The notes beneath the pieces were generated by a model. It saw nothing but the letters and a program-made list of their open reading frames with translations, did no database searches and was not told the DNA's origin. Shown one piece after another: positions 1 through 9,214 of a stretch of 64,000 bases of DNA. Every line of letters starts with the position of its first letter. The stretch's first letter is position 1. The DNA is from Sphingomonas cremea (GTDB lineage Bacteria > Pseudomonadota > Alphaproteobacteria > Sphingomonadales > Sphingomonadaceae). The stretch is from assembly GCF_021502585.1 (NCBI RefSeq), contig NZ_JAKFGM010000001.1, forward strand, positions 496,001-560,000, read 5' to 3'. The position numbers were made by a program, and so were the translations under genes.

Positions 1-1389
1 GGCGGCATCGCCAATGCACTTGCAACCGGCGATCAGGCTGCGGTCGGCGAAGAGGACGCCGAAGCAATGCGGCGTTCTGGCCTTGCACATCTCCTCTCGG
101 TCAGCGGGCTGCACATTGCAGCCGTAGTCGGCGCGGCAATGCTGCTCGCGTTGAGGCTGTTGGCCCTGAGCGAGCGCCTTGCCCTGCGCTTCAACCTGGT
201 GCTGGTGGCAGCTGGGGTCGGAGCGATCGCGGGCATTGCCTATACCCTATTGACCGGAATGCAGGTGCCGACTGTTCGTTCATGTATCGCTGCGCTGCTG
301 GTCCTCGGAGGAATTGCGCTTGGGCGCGATGCTATCAGCCTTCGGCTGGTAGCAGTGGGGGCGCTGCTCGTGCTGCTGTTCAGACCCGAGGCAATGGCCG
401 GCGCCAGCTTCCAGATGAGCTTCGCGGCGGTAACCGCGATTATCGTGCTGCACCAATGGGCATCCGTGCGCCATTGGCTTTCCCCGCGCGAGGAAGGTTG
501 GCCTTTGCGTGTGGTACGGGGATTGGTTGGATTGCTGCTTAGCGGCCTCGTCGTCGAGGTCGCGCTGATGCCCTTCGCGCTATACCATTTCCATCGTGCC
601 GGACTTTACGGCGTTGCTGCCAACCTGGTCGCAATCCCGTTGACCACCTTTGTCATCATGCCGCTTGAGGCCGCCGCTCTGCTCCTCGATTCAGTGGGTT
701 TTGGCGGGCCGATTTGGGTTGCGGTCGGGTGGACCATCGACGCGCTGCTCGGCCTTGCGCGCCATATTGGGTCGGCCGAGGGATCCGTTGCCATGCTACC
801 GACGATGCCGCGCTGGGCGTTCGCCTCGATGATCGGTGGCGGACTGTGGCTGTGCCTTTGGACCAGCCGGATCCGGCGGTGGGGCCTTGTTCCCTTCATG
901 GCCGGCGCGCTTGGCGCGGCCCTCGCACCGGTGCCGAGCTTGCTGGTCACCGGTGACGGCCAGCATTTGGCGCTAGTCCGTCACGATGGCGTGCCGGTCC
1001 TGCTGCGCAGCCGGAGCGGCGATTTCGTGCGAGACTTGATGAGCGAGGCTTCGGCCTATGACGGCGATCCGCTGCCGCTGGAGGAGCAACGCTTCGCCCG
1101 CTGCAGCCGCGATGCCTGCATCGCCGATATCGTCGAAGGCAAATCGGCCTGGCGGCTGCTTGCCATTCGCAGCCGGAACCGCATGGATTGGGCAGAGCTC
1201 ACCGGCGCTTGCGCGAACGCGGATATTGTCGTCGCCGACCGGTGGCTTCCGAAGGGGTGCAGTCCGCGCTGGTTGAAGCTCGACCGCAAGGCGCTGGAGC
1301 AGACGGGCGGAGTGGCGATCTATCTTAACGAAGCGCCAAGAGTGGAAAGCGTCTCAAGCCGCATCAGGGCCCACCCGTGGGCGAGTTGA
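1..1389 (+). CDS. comEC: ComEC/Rec2 family DNA-uptake channel protein (5' end outside window)
   Basis: The frame is open from base 1, so the N-terminus is missing and 462 residues are visible. ComEC forms the inner-membrane channel for transforming DNA. Early in the visible part is the family hallmark LLSVSGLHIA, followed by several hydrophobic helices of the competence domain. The last ~150 residues are a soluble domain with conserved-looking RCSRDACIADI but no HxHxDH metal motif of a true metallo-beta-lactamase. An internal ATG at 67 would cut into the hallmark region and is not the start. It converges on the VOC/lexA genes. Family assignment is firm; competence in this organism is not shown. 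Confidence 0.9.
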   Translation, partial: GGIANALATGDQAAVGEEDAEAMRRSGLAHLLSVSGLHIAAVVGAAMLLALRLLALSERLALRFNLVLVAAGVGAIAGIAYTLLTGMQVPTVRSCIAALLVLGGIALGRDAISLRLVAVGALLVLLFRPEAMAGASFQMSFAAVTAIIVLHQWASVRHWLSPREEGWPLRVVRGLVGLLLSGLVVEVALMPFALYHFHRAGLYGVAANLVAIPLTTFVIMPLEAAALLLDSVGFGGPIWVAVGWTIDALLGLARHIGSAEGSVAMLPTMPRWAFASMIGGGLWLCLWTSRIRRWGLVPFMAGALGAALAPVPSLLVTGDGQHLALVRHDGVPVLLRSRSGDFVRDLMSEASAYDGDPLPLEEQRFARCSRDACIADIVEGKSAWRLLAIRSRNRMDWAELTGACANADIVVADRWLPKGCSPRWLKLDRKALEQTGGVAIYLNEAPRVESVSSRIRAHPWAS

Positions 1390-1391
1390 GC

Positions 1392-1730
1392 CTAGCGTTC
1401 GCTCCATGCAGCCAGCTCGCTGCCGGACGGATCGATGAAGTGGAATCGACGACCGCCCGGAAATGAAAAGATCGGCCGTGAAATGACGCCGCCCGCCGCC
1501 GCGACCGCGTCCAGCGTGGCGTCCAGATCATCGACCCGGATGACCGGAAGCGGAGCCGCAAGCGCCTCGTTCGGCTGACCGTTGAGGCCAAGGTCGACGT
1601 CGCCGCTCGTCGTTGCTGAATAGTCGCCGCCAAAGTCGGTGAACTGCCATCCGAACGCTTTGGAATAAAAGCCGCGCGTCAGCTCATGCGCAGTGACGCT
1701 GGGAAGCTCCACATAATCGATCCGGGCCAT
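1392..1730 (-). CDS. VOC (glyoxalase/bleomycin-resistance fold) family protein
   Basis: 112-aa single-domain VOC protein of unknown substrate. The N-terminal strand ARIDYVELP and the C-terminal DPSGSELAAW supply the usual acidic metal ligands, and GFYSKAFGW is typical of the family. I chose the ATG at 1730. A TTG at 1736, overlapping the lexA stop codon, is an alternative that adds two residues. It lies immediately downstream of lexA on the same strand and is probably co-transcribed with it. Many such proteins act on small electrophiles or are orphan isomerases; nothing here fixes a reaction. Confidence 0.8.
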   Translation of the reverse strand: MARIDYVELPSVTAHELTRGFYSKAFGWQFTDFGGDYSATTSGDVDLGLNGQPNEALAAPLPVIRVDDLDATLDAVAAAGGVISRPIFSFPGGRRFHFIDPSGSELAAWSER

Positions 1731-1732
1731 CG

Positions 1733-2392
1733 TCAATAACGCCGGATCAGGCCGGAAAGCCGGCCCTGAATGGTTACTCGGCCCTCTTCATAGCGCTGCG
1801 GCTCATATGACCGATTGGCCGGGTCGAGCCGGATCATTTGCCCTTCGCGCCTGTAAGTCTTGAGTGTCGCTTCCTCATTGTCAATCAACGCCACCACAAT
1901 CTCGCCGTCGCGCGCGCTGTCGACCTTGCGGATCAGCGCATAGTCGCCGTCGAGAATGCCTTCTTCGACCATCGAATCGCCGGAAACCTCCAGCGCATAA
2001 TGTTCGCCTGGGCCAAGCAGCGCGGCAGGCACGGCAAAGGCTTCCGTGCCCTGAAGCGCCTCGATCGGCGTGCCGGCGGCAATCCGGCCGTGCAGGGGAA
2101 TTTCGACCGTATCATTTGCGGCCACCGGCACCGCCAGCCGCGTCGCCATTGCGGCAGCGGCAACGGCCGGGGCAGCGATTTCTGGCATTTTCAGCACTTC
2201 AAGCGCCCGTGCCCGATTGGGCAGGCGGCGGATGAACTGCCGTTCCTCGAGAGCCGAAATCAGCCGATGCACGCCCGACTTCGATTTGAGATCCAGCGCC
2301 TCGCGCATTTCATCAAAGCTCGGGGAAACTCCCGTCGCGGACAGGCGATCATGGATAAAGTGCAGCAACTCATGTTGCTTTGCAGTGAGCAT
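1733..2392 (-). CDS. lexA: LexA SOS repressor / autopeptidase
   Basis: 219-aa transcriptional repressor of the SOS regulon. The N-terminal winged helix-turn-helix begins [13 protein letters not shown]. The Ala106-Gly107 cleavage site sits in GRIAAG, the catalytic Ser140 in GDSMVEEG and Lys178 in EATLKTY, all intact. The open frame continues upstream but the ATG at 2392 gives the usual length and N-terminus. A GTTC-N7-GTTC operator lies 16 bp upstream, consistent with autoregulation. trpG ends 55 bp upstream and the VOC gene follows directly. Confidence 0.97.
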   Translation of the reverse strand: MLTAKQHELLHFIHDRLSATGVSPSFDEMREALDLKSKSGVHRLISALEERQFIRRLPNRARALEVLKMPEIAAPAVAAAAMATRLAVPVAANDTVEIPLHGRIAAGTPIEALQGTEAFAVPAALLGPGEHYALEVSGDSMVEEGILDGDYALIRKVDSARDGEIVVALIDNEEATLKTYRREGQMIRLDPANRSYEPQRYEEGRVTIQGRLSGLIRRY

Positions 2393-2408
2393 CGGCCCCT
2401 CCGTATCG

Positions 2409-2423
2409 GAACGAACAGGGAAC
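2409..2423 (-). promoter_or_regulatory. LexA operator (SOS box) of lexA
   Basis: On the minus strand the sequence reads GTTC, seven bases, GTTC, which is the direct-repeat LexA box established for Alphaproteobacteria. It lies 16 bp before the lexA ATG, where bound repressor would cover the promoter or initiation region. Confidence 0.8.
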
Positions 2424-2447
2424 GTGTAGGCAACGAAACGGCTGCCG

Positions 2448-3032
2448 TCAAGCGGCAACGCGGCAGCTGTGGATGAAGGCGGCCAATAACGCCTCACCTT
2501 GCTCCGATGCGATGCTCTCTGGGTGGAACTGGATGCCATGGACCGGTGCAGCGATGTGGCGCATCGCCATGACCGTTCCGTCATTGCTCCATGCATTGGC
2601 AACCAGGGGCGGGCGCGGATCCTGCACCGCCAGGGAATGATAGCGGGTCGCGGCGAAAGGTGAGGGAATGCCCCTAAACAGGCCGCTACCGTCATGGCGC
2701 AACTCTGCGACCTTGCCGTGGACAGGCGGCGTCCGCTCGACCCTCGATCCGCAGGCGATGGCAATGGCCTGGTGGCCAAGGCAAACCCCCAGCAACGGAA
2801 ATTTTCGCTCGATGCACGCAGCCGCCAGGGCGACCGAAATACCGGCGTCTTCCGGCTTTCCGGGACCGGGCGAAATCAGGATCCCGCTCGCTCCCGAACC
2901 AATGGCTTCGTCGATGTCCAGCGCGTCGTTTCGCTTTACGGCGACGTCGGCTCCCAGCGTGGCAAGATAATCGACCAGCATGAAGGTGAAGCTGTCGACA
3001 TTATCGACCACGAGGACGCGCGGAACGCTCAT
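2448..3032 (-). CDS. trpG: Anthranilate/aminodeoxychorismate synthase glutamine amidotransferase subunit
   Basis: 194-aa class I glutamine amidotransferase that supplies ammonia to TrpE (anthranilate) or PabB (p-aminobenzoate). The nucleophile Cys84 lies in GVCLGHQ and the His170/Glu172 pair in FHPES; the N-terminal [14 protein letters not shown] is canonical. It starts 19 bp after the ppiD-like stop and is followed by lexA. No trpE, trpD, trpC or pabB is in view, so the partner must be encoded elsewhere. Sequence cannot decide between TrpG, PabA or a dual-use subunit. Confidence 0.9.
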   Translation of the reverse strand: MSVPRVLVVDNVDSFTFMLVDYLATLGADVAVKRNDALDIDEAIGSGASGILISPGPGKPEDAGISVALAAACIERKFPLLGVCLGHQAIAIACGSRVERTPPVHGKVAELRHDGSGLFRGIPSPFAATRYHSLAVQDPRPPLVANAWSNDGTVMAMRHIAAPVHGIQFHPESIASEQGEALLAAFIHSCRVAA

Positions 3033-3051
3033 GGCCGCCGGTCGCGCCCGG

Positions 3052-4989
3052 TCATTGATCGGCGCCGGTAATCCGTCGCTTGGCTGCCTGGATCGCTTTT
3101 TCGTCCCTCTTTACGCCCTGGTCGGCCTTCATCGCCGCCAGCAGCTGCTGGCCAAGCTCATCCGGGACTGTCCGCTGGAATTCGGTCTGGGTCTGCGCAA
3201 TCAGGAGCGGGTTGGTGATGGCATTACCCGGCGTGATCTTGTTCGTCTTGATGATGAAGAAGCCGCGATCCTTCGGGTCGGCCATCAGCCGGCTCTTGCC
3301 TTCGGTGAGCGAGAACAACATGCGGAGCGGGGCTACCGCGTCCGGATTGGCCTGTGCGATCTGGATCCTGCGGGCGGAAATCTCCTGTGCTGGGGGGAGT
3401 GGGACACCCGCCTCGGCGACGGCCTTGTCGACCGCCATGCCACCAGCAACCTTGGCGGCGATCTGCGACGCGATTGCCCGGGCGCGATCCGAAGCCTTGC
3501 GATGAATCCAATCCTCGCGAACCTGGTCCTTGATTTCGGCCAGCGGGGCCGGCGCGGCCTCGATGACGCTATCCACCGCAACGACGGCAAATCCTGCCTC
3601 ATTGGGCAGCGTGACGACCTCCGGATCGTCATCGGGCATCATTGCAAAGCCTGCCTTCACCACCGGCGCAAGCTCCGCTGGAAGGCGGTAGGCCGGGTCT
3701 TTGCGCGATGCGCCGCCGCTGTTGATCGGCGGTGTGGTCGTCACCGGCAACTTCGCCGCACCGACGGCTTCGGCAAAGCTTGCTCCTCCGTCGATCTGAT
3801 CTTCGACCTTGGTCACCAGTTCGGTCAGAGCTTCCTTGCGCTTGTTGGTCGCAAGTTGGGCGGCAATTTCGCCGCGAACCTGGGCAAGGCTCTTGCCGGT
3901 TGCTCCGCGGATCTCGTCGATCTTGATCACGTGCCAGCCAAGGTCTGAGCGGATCGGGCCGACGATCGCCCCATTGGCGGCGGTGAAAGCGGAGTTTGCA
4001 ACCGCTTCCCCAGCCAGGCCAGCAAATTGCGCCCGATCCTGCGGCCCCACGCTTACGTCTTCGGCCGAAAGGCCAAAAGGCGCTGCTGCCGCGGCGAAGG
4101 CCGCGCCGGCGCGGGCACGAGCCGCAATCGCATCGGCCTGCTTCTTGTCCTGGACGACGGCCTGACTGATGACGCGGGTTTCAGCGCCTCCATAAGTCGC
4201 CTGGTTGGCCTTGTAATAAGCGGCAATTTCGGCGTCGCTGGGGGCGACGTTCGCAACGGATTCCGGACCGATCTTGGCGATCCGGATGACGCGCTGCTCG
4301 CCGACTGTGTAGCGCTGCCGGTTCTGGGCATAGAAGGACTGTATGTCGCCGTCCGAGGGGTTGAGGCCCGCACGGAAGGCCTTTGTCGGCACCAGCACGA
4401 GCTGGCCCTGGCGGCCCTCGAGAAGCATGGCCGCATAGTTTCGCGCCACGCCCACCGGTATTCGAGCATCTACCGCCGCCGGGGCAAGGACCAGGCGCTG
4501 GGTCAGCCCGGCCGTAATAAGTCGGCGGACGTCCGCGTCGGTCATTTGCTGCTGCTGCAGGAATGTCCGGTATGCCGTCTCGCTGAACTTGCCGTTCAAT
4601 CCGCGATTTTGCGGCAGCTCGGCGATTTCCTTGTCGATCAGCCGTTTGGACAGGGCGAACCCATGATCATCGGCGAAGGCAAGCAGGGCGCGCTCGTCGA
4701 TCAGCGATCCCAGGATCGGATCGAACTGATTGGCGAGCGTCGCATAGCTTGCTTCCGGATTTTCCTGCCGGGCCTGATTGAGCGCCCGGCGCATCGCGTT
4801 GCTCAGGTCGCGTTCGGTCAGCTCTTCATCGCCTACCTTGACGAGCGTGCCTTTGCTCAGTCCGGCACCGCCCGAAAAAACGCTGCGGATGTCCTGCATG
4901 GCAAAGCCGGCAAGGATCATCAGCAGGACAATAACCATCAAGGATGTGCCGACCGCGGATTTGGACAGGCGGCGGAATGAAGCAAGCAT
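3052..4989 (-). CDS. PpiD-type membrane-anchored peptidylprolyl isomerase/chaperone
   Basis: 645 aa. A short cytoplasmic N-terminus (FRRLSKSAVGTS) is followed by one membrane anchor at about residues 13-31, a SurA_N-like chaperone region, and a parvulin-like rotamase domain around residues 260-370 (GWHVIKIDEIRG). The architecture matches PpiD, which helps newly exported proteins fold at the Sec translocon. It is divergent from tpiA and upstream of trpG. Parvulin active-site residues look partly degenerate, as is common in PpiD, so chaperone activity may dominate. Confidence 0.85.
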   Translation of the reverse strand: MLASFRRLSKSAVGTSLMVIVLLMILAGFAMQDIRSVFSGGAGLSKGTLVKVGDEELTERDLSNAMRRALNQARQENPEASYATLANQFDPILGSLIDERALLAFADDHGFALSKRLIDKEIAELPQNRGLNGKFSETAYRTFLQQQQMTDADVRRLITAGLTQRLVLAPAAVDARIPVGVARNYAAMLLEGRQGQLVLVPTKAFRAGLNPSDGDIQSFYAQNRQRYTVGEQRVIRIAKIGPESVANVAPSDAEIAAYYKANQATYGGAETRVISQAVVQDKKQADAIAARARAGAAFAAAAAPFGLSAEDVSVGPQDRAQFAGLAGEAVANSAFTAANGAIVGPIRSDLGWHVIKIDEIRGATGKSLAQVRGEIAAQLATNKRKEALTELVTKVEDQIDGGASFAEAVGAAKLPVTTTPPINSGGASRKDPAYRLPAELAPVVKAGFAMMPDDDPEVVTLPNEAGFAVVAVDSVIEAAPAPLAEIKDQVREDWIHRKASDRARAIASQIAAKVAGGMAVDKAVAEAGVPLPPAQEISARRIQIAQANPDAVAPLRMLFSLTEGKSRLMADPKDRGFFIIKTNKITPGNAITNPLLIAQTQTEFQRTVPDELGQQLLAAMKADQGVKRDEKAIQAAKRRITGADQ

Positions 4990-5070
4990 GCGGATCTCGT
5001 GCTTTGATAAAGTTCGACGGCCGCTTTAGGGGCGGCATCTACTGACGGCAAGCAAAGGAAGGCGTTCGAC

Positions 5071-5823
5071 GTGGCAAGGGGCAAGCTGGTGGCGGGTAAC
5101 TGGAAGATGCACGGGGTTTCGGCCGACCTTGGCGAGGTAACGAGTATCTCGCTCGCGGCTGAAACGGCGGGAATCGATGTGGCCTTGTGCCTGCCGGCGA
5201 CACTGATCGAGCGCGCGGCGCGCGCCGCTCCGGGTTTCGCGATCGGCGGGCAGGACGTCCACCACGCCGAAAAGGGCGCGCACACCGGCTGCATTGCTGC
5301 GGCAATGCTGCTCGATGCCGGCGCAAGGCTGACAATCGTCGGCCACAGCGAGCGGCGCGAGGCCCAAGGGGAGAGCGACGCGGACATCCGGGCAAAGGCG
5401 GAGACGGCGCTGGCTGCGGGACTGGATGTGATTCTCTGCGTAGGCGAAAGCGACCAGGTGCGCGAAGCAGGGAAGGCGGTCGAAACCGTGTCGGCCCAGC
5501 TCGATGCTTCGCTTCCCGCGGCGATCGCCGATCCCGCCCGCTTCTCGGTCGCTTATGAGCCGATCTGGGCGATCGGGACGGGCAAGGTGCCGTCGGTCGG
5601 GGACATTGGCGAAATGCATTCGGCGCTTCGCGCCCGGCTACAGGCTGCTTTCGGAGGGGCGGGCAATCAGGTCCGGATCCTTTACGGCGGTTCGGTCAAG
5701 CCATCCAACGCGGCGGAGATTTTTGCCGTCCCCGACGTCGATGGAGCGCTCGTCGGCGGAGCCAGTCTCAAGTCCGCCGACTTCCTACCTATCGTCGAAG
5801 CGGCTTGCGCCTGCGCCGAATGA
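5071..5823 (+). CDS. tpiA: Triosephosphate isomerase
   Basis: 250-aa TIM-barrel enzyme interconverting dihydroxyacetone phosphate and glyceraldehyde-3-phosphate. Lys12 in AGNWKMHG, His92 in IVGHSERR and Glu163 in YEPIWAIGTG are all present, as is the C-terminal phosphate loop ILYGGSVKPSNA. The start is GTG at 5071. It is divergently arranged with the ppiD-like gene and followed by an exported protein gene and secG. Confidence 0.97.
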   Translation: MARGKLVAGNWKMHGVSADLGEVTSISLAAETAGIDVALCLPATLIERAARAAPGFAIGGQDVHHAEKGAHTGCIAAAMLLDAGARLTIVGHSERREAQGESDADIRAKAETALAAGLDVILCVGESDQVREAGKAVETVSAQLDASLPAAIADPARFSVAYEPIWAIGTGKVPSVGDIGEMHSALRARLQAAFGGAGNQVRILYGGSVKPSNAAEIFAVPDVDGALVGGASLKSADFLPIVEAACACAE

Positions 5824-5894
5824 GCCATTCGCTCTCTTGCCGATCGGCCAAGGGGCGCTAAGAAAACTCGTTCTTCTCAATCGGAAAGGTCGAA

Positions 5895-6392
5895 ATGCGC
5901 ATTTCTATCGTTGTTGCTTCCGTGGCCCTGGCGCTCGCTGCGCCGCTTTCTCCTGCTTTTGGCCAGGCTGCCAGCGGATTCACCGTTGGCGCGCAGGTTA
6001 CCGACGCCAATGGCGGCCCGGTCGGCACCGTGACCGCCGTCAATGGCGATGTCGTCACGATCAAGACTGACAAATTTGAAACCAATTTGTCGAAGTCCAG
6101 CTTTGCCGACCAGGACGGCAAGCTGCTGGTCGGCATGGCCCAGGCCGACCTCAATGCGGCGATCGAAAAGGACCAGGCGGCGGCCGAGGCCTCGCTCGCC
6201 GTCGGCGCGGAGGTTAAGGATACCGCCGGCGCTTCGGCGGGAACGATTCATGCAATCAACGCCGAATTCGTCACGCTCAAGCTTGCTTCGGGCAAGTCGA
6301 TCCGAATTCCGCGCGCCGGAATCGCCGGCAGCGCAAACGGGGCGGTGATTGGCCTCTCCGCTGGTGACCTCGAAGCCCAGGCCACCGACTAA
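5895..6392 (+). CDS. Exported protein with two copies of a VGAxVxD...GT motif
   Basis: 165 aa with a clear Sec signal peptide (about residues 1-25, cleavage near FGQA). The mature part has two related ~30-residue segments at 31-60 and 103-132, each with the pattern VGAxVxDxxG, then GT, AxN and VTxK. This resembles a duplicated small beta-rich unit of the PRC/KOW-like kind. I do not recognise a named family or function. It lies between tpiA and secG on the same strand with its own spacing. Confidence 0.75.
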   Translation: MRISIVVASVALALAAPLSPAFGQAASGFTVGAQVTDANGGPVGTVTAVNGDVVTIKTDKFETNLSKSSFADQDGKLLVGMAQADLNAAIEKDQAAAEASLAVGAEVKDTAGASAGTIHAINAEFVTLKLASGKSIRIPRAGIAGSANGAVIGLSAGDLEAQATD

Positions 6393-6395
6393 GGA

Positions 6396-6437
6396 CCAGC
6401 CAAGGCCGGCGCGCGTTGAGTTTTCCGCGCGCGCTGG
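6396..6437 (+). terminator. Imperfect GC-rich inverted repeat downstream of the exported-protein gene
   Basis: CCAGC at 6396-6400 can pair with GCTGG at 6433-6437, and an inner GCGCGCG with CGCGCGC, around a loop that contains TTTT. There is a bulge and no downstream T-tract, so it may be a weak terminator or only a processing hairpin. Confidence 0.3.
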
Positions 6438-6476
6438 CTAAGGCCCCCGAAACCTCAAGACAGACTGGCAGTTTTC

Positions 6477-6833
6477 ATGTTCACCTTCCTCCTGATCGTC
6501 CAGACGCTGGTTGCCGCGTCGCTGGTCGCGGTAATTCTCATGCAGCGGTCGGAAGGGGGCGGGCTTGGCGTCGGCGGGTCTTCGGCGGGGTTGATGACCG
6601 CGCGCGGCGCGGCGGACTTCCTGACTCGCGCGACCGCGATCCTTGGCGGCCTGTTCATCTTCCTCTCGATCCTGCTTGCCGCGATCGCCGGAGTCAGCCG
6701 CGAATCGACCACGGTCGATACGTCGCTGGTCAAGGAACAGCCGTTCCAGCCCGCCGGACAGGCGCCAGCGGCACCGCCGGCAACCGGTCCCGCCTCCAAC
6801 GAAACCGCTCCGGCAGTACCGCTCGCGCAGTAG
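6477..6833 (+). CDS. secG: Preprotein translocase subunit SecG
   Basis: 118 aa. Two membrane helices (about residues 3-23 and 53-75) flank the conserved loop MQRSEGGGLG...SSAGLM that defines SecG. A Pro/Ala-rich C-terminal tail of ~35 residues is typical of alphaproteobacterial SecG. It stimulates SecYEG-mediated export. It sits upstream of pyrG, with a hairpin between them. Confidence 0.95.
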   Translation: MFTFLLIVQTLVAASLVAVILMQRSEGGGLGVGGSSAGLMTARGAADFLTRATAILGGLFIFLSILLAAIAGVSRESTTVDTSLVKEQPFQPAGQAPAAPPATGPASNETAPAVPLAQ

Positions 6834-6844
6834 GGACAGGCGCA

Positions 6845-6863
6845 GGCAATCCGGGGGATTGCC
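6845..6863 (+). terminator. Perfect hairpin after secG
   Basis: GGCAATCC, loop GGG, GGATTGCC: a perfect 8-bp stem starting 12 bp after the secG stop. A run of six T appears only about 19 nt later, so it is not a textbook intrinsic terminator. It most likely ends or stabilises the secG transcript. Confidence 0.5.
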
Positions 6864-6904
6864 GAGCATGAGCCTCAGTCGCTTTTTTCAAGCTTATTTG
6901 AATT

Positions 6905-6933
6905 GGGCGCTTGCCTTGATTGGCAAAGCGCCC
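6905..6933 (+). promoter_or_regulatory. Hairpin in the pyrG leader
   Basis: GGGCGCTTGCC pairs with GGCAAAGCGCCC (one bulged A) around a 6-nt loop and ends 16 bp before the pyrG ATG. It could influence pyrG translation or be a second part of the secG terminator region. No T-tract follows. Confidence 0.35.
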
Positions 6934-6949
6934 GTAAGGCCCGACTCCC

Positions 6950-8584
6950 ATGGCGCGGTATATTTTCATCACCGGCGGCGTGGTCTCTTCGCTTGGCAAG
7001 GGTCTATTGGCTGCCTCACTCGGGGCGCTCCTCCAGGCGCGCGGCTATTCGGTCCGCATCAGGAAATTCGACCCCTATCTGAACGTCGATCCGGGGACGA
7101 TGTCGCCGTACCAGCATGGCGAGGTCTATGTGACCGACGACGGGGCGGAAACCGACCTCGATCTCGGCCATTATGAGCGTTTCACCGGCGTTTCCGCGCA
7201 TCAGTCCGACAACATCACCTCGGGACGCATCTATCGCGACATCATCGCCCGGGAACGGCGCGGCGATTATCTCGGCGCGACCGTGCAGGTGGTCCCGCAC
7301 GTCACCAACGCGATCAAGGAATTCGCCCAGGCCGATATCGACGGGCTCGACTTCGTCATCTGCGAAATCGGCGGCACCGTCGGCGACATTGAAAGCCTTC
7401 CGTTCGTCGAAGCGATTCGCCAACTGAAGAACGACCTCGGCCGCGGCCAGGCCTGCTTCGTCCACACCACGCTGGTGCCCTACATCGCTGCGGCCGGCGA
7501 GCTGAAGACCAAGCCGACCCAGCATTCGGTCAGGGAACTGACCAGCTACGGCATCCAGCCCGACGTGCTGCTGTGCCGCGCCGACCGGCCGATCCCGGAA
7601 AGCGACCGCGCCAAGATCGCCCTATTCTGCAACGTTCCCCAGGAAGCCGTGATCCAGGCGCTCGACGCGCGGTCGATCTACGACGTCCCGCTGCAATATC
7701 ATGCGGAGGGCCTCGATGCCGAAGTGCTGAAGGTGTTCGGCATCACCGACGCGCCCGAGCCGGAGTTGGCGCGCTGGGACGACATAATGGATCGCATCGA
7801 CCATCCCGAGGGTGAGGTGACGATCGGCGTTGTCGGCAAATATGTCGGCCTGCCCGACGCCTATAAGAGCCTGCGCGAAGCACTGGTCCACGGCGGCATT
7901 GCCAACCGGGTCAAGGTCAACATCCAGTGGCTCGATGCGGAGATGTTCGAAGGGGAGGATGTCGAGCTGGCTGCCAAGCTCGAGCCGCTCCACGGCATCC
8001 TGGTTCCCGGCGGGTTCGGGGAGCGTGGCAGCGAAGGCAAGATCGCCAGCGTCCAGTTCGCCCGCGAGCGCGAAGTGCCCTTCTTCGGAATCTGCCTCGG
8101 CATGCAGATGGCCTGCATCGAGGGTGCCCGCAACACCGCCGGCATCTCGGCCGCCTCGACCACTGAATTCGGCGAAACCAGCGAGCCGGTGGTCGGCCTG
8201 ATCACCGAATGGATGAGCCCGGAAGGCTTGCAGAAGCGCAATGCCGATACCGACCTCGGCGGGACCATGCGGCTCGGCGCTTATCCCGCCAAGCTCGGCC
8301 ACAACAGCAAGGTTGCCGAGCAATATGGCACGACCGAGATCAGCGAGCGCCACCGGCACCGCTACGAGGTCAATGTCCACTATCGCGACGCGCTGGAAAA
8401 GGGCGGCCTGATCTTCTCCGGAATGTCGCCCGACGGAGAGCTGCCCGAGATCGTGGAGCGGCCAGACCATCCCTGGTTCATCGGGGTGCAATTCCATCCG
8501 GAGCTGAAGAGCCGGCCGTTCGATCCGCATCCCCTCTTCGCCGGCTTCGTCGGTGCCGCGGTCAAGCAGTCTCGCCTTGTCTAA
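6950..8584 (+). CDS. pyrG: CTP synthase (glutamine-hydrolysing)
   Basis: 544 aa, the usual length. The N-terminal amidoligase domain begins [17 protein letters not shown] and contains [18 protein letters not shown]. The C-terminal class I glutaminase has the nucleophile Cys382 in [10 protein letters not shown] and the catalytic pair in [15 protein letters not shown]. It converts UTP to CTP using ATP and glutamine, the last step of pyrimidine nucleotide synthesis. Long antisense open frames across it are codon-bias shadows. Confidence 0.98.
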   Translation: MARYIFITGGVVSSLGKGLLAASLGALLQARGYSVRIRKFDPYLNVDPGTMSPYQHGEVYVTDDGAETDLDLGHYERFTGVSAHQSDNITSGRIYRDIIARERRGDYLGATVQVVPHVTNAIKEFAQADIDGLDFVICEIGGTVGDIESLPFVEAIRQLKNDLGRGQACFVHTTLVPYIAAAGELKTKPTQHSVRELTSYGIQPDVLLCRADRPIPESDRAKIALFCNVPQEAVIQALDARSIYDVPLQYHAEGLDAEVLKVFGITDAPEPELARWDDIMDRIDHPEGEVTIGVVGKYVGLPDAYKSLREALVHGGIANRVKVNIQWLDAEMFEGEDVELAAKLEPLHGILVPGGFGERGSEGKIASVQFAREREVPFFGICLGMQMACIEGARNTAGISAASTTEFGETSEPVVGLITEWMSPEGLQKRNADTDLGGTMRLGAYPAKLGHNSKVAEQYGTTEISERHRHRYEVNVHYRDALEKGGLIFSGMSPDGELPEIVERPDHPWFIGVQFHPELKSRPFDPHPLFAGFVGAAVKQSRLV

Positions 8585-8696
8585 CCTGTTAAGTGCAAGT
8601 TCTGCGAGGCCGGCTGGTTTAGTTGCTTTGGCGAAATGCCTTGCCAAGACAGGGTAAGGGGTATTGTCTCCCCTGCTTCCTGAATGGGAGGCAATC

Positions 8697-9209
8697 ATGA
8701 AATCCTCGATCGTGATTCCGGCCAGCATGGCGCTGGTCCTGTCAGTAGCCGCTTGCGATCGTAAGTCCGCGCCCACCGCGGCCAATGTGGCGGAGACAGC
8801 GGAAGGAGCCACGGCTGATGCCGCGACGGTCAAGCAGGACTTTGCGGCTTTCAACGCGGATATCGCGGCCAAAAATCTGGACGCGATCAAGGCGCATTAT
8901 GCCAGCGATGCGGTGATGGTCATACCCAACCAGGCTCCGTTCGAGGGCGTCGACGCCATCATCGGTGACTATAAGCAATATGCGGCCGATGCAGCGGGCA
9001 AATATGCTCCTGGCGCGGAAACGACTACAGTCTCACCCGGCGGCGACGTGGCCTACGGGGAGGTCACTTACCAAACCACCTTCACCAATCTGACGACTAA
9101 GGCGGTCGAAACGCGCGACCGGTACAACATCTCCATCTATAAGAAACAACCGGACGGCAGCTGGAAGATCGTCCGGGACATCAATACCGACGTGCCGAAG
9201 GCCGACTGA
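8697..9209 (+). CDS. Lipoprotein with SnoaL/NTF2-like (DUF4440-type) domain
   Basis: 170 aa. The signal peptide ends in a lipobox, LSVAAC, with the lipidated Cys at residue 20. The remainder is a cone-shaped NTF2-like fold: KQDFAAFNADIAAKNLDAI, then HYASDAVMVIPNQAPFEG, ending DGSWKIVRDINT. The open frame begins earlier, but the ATG at 8697 has GGGAGG just upstream and gives the lipoprotein signal. Such domains bind small hydrophobic molecules or act as enzymes; no catalytic set is obvious. It stands alone between pyrG and a small exported protein gene. Confidence 0.8.
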   Translation: MKSSIVIPASMALVLSVAACDRKSAPTAANVAETAEGATADAATVKQDFAAFNADIAAKNLDAIKAHYASDAVMVIPNQAPFEGVDAIIGDYKQYAADAAGKYAPGAETTTVSPGGDVAYGEVTYQTTFTNLTTKAVETRDRYNISIYKKQPDGSWKIVRDINTDVPKAD

Positions 9210-9214
9210 TCGAA

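Noticed and set aside
7622-8890. 422-aa open frame antisense to pyrG
   Set aside because: High-GC codon bias of pyrG leaves the opposite frame open; no domain, start signal or composition supports a gene.
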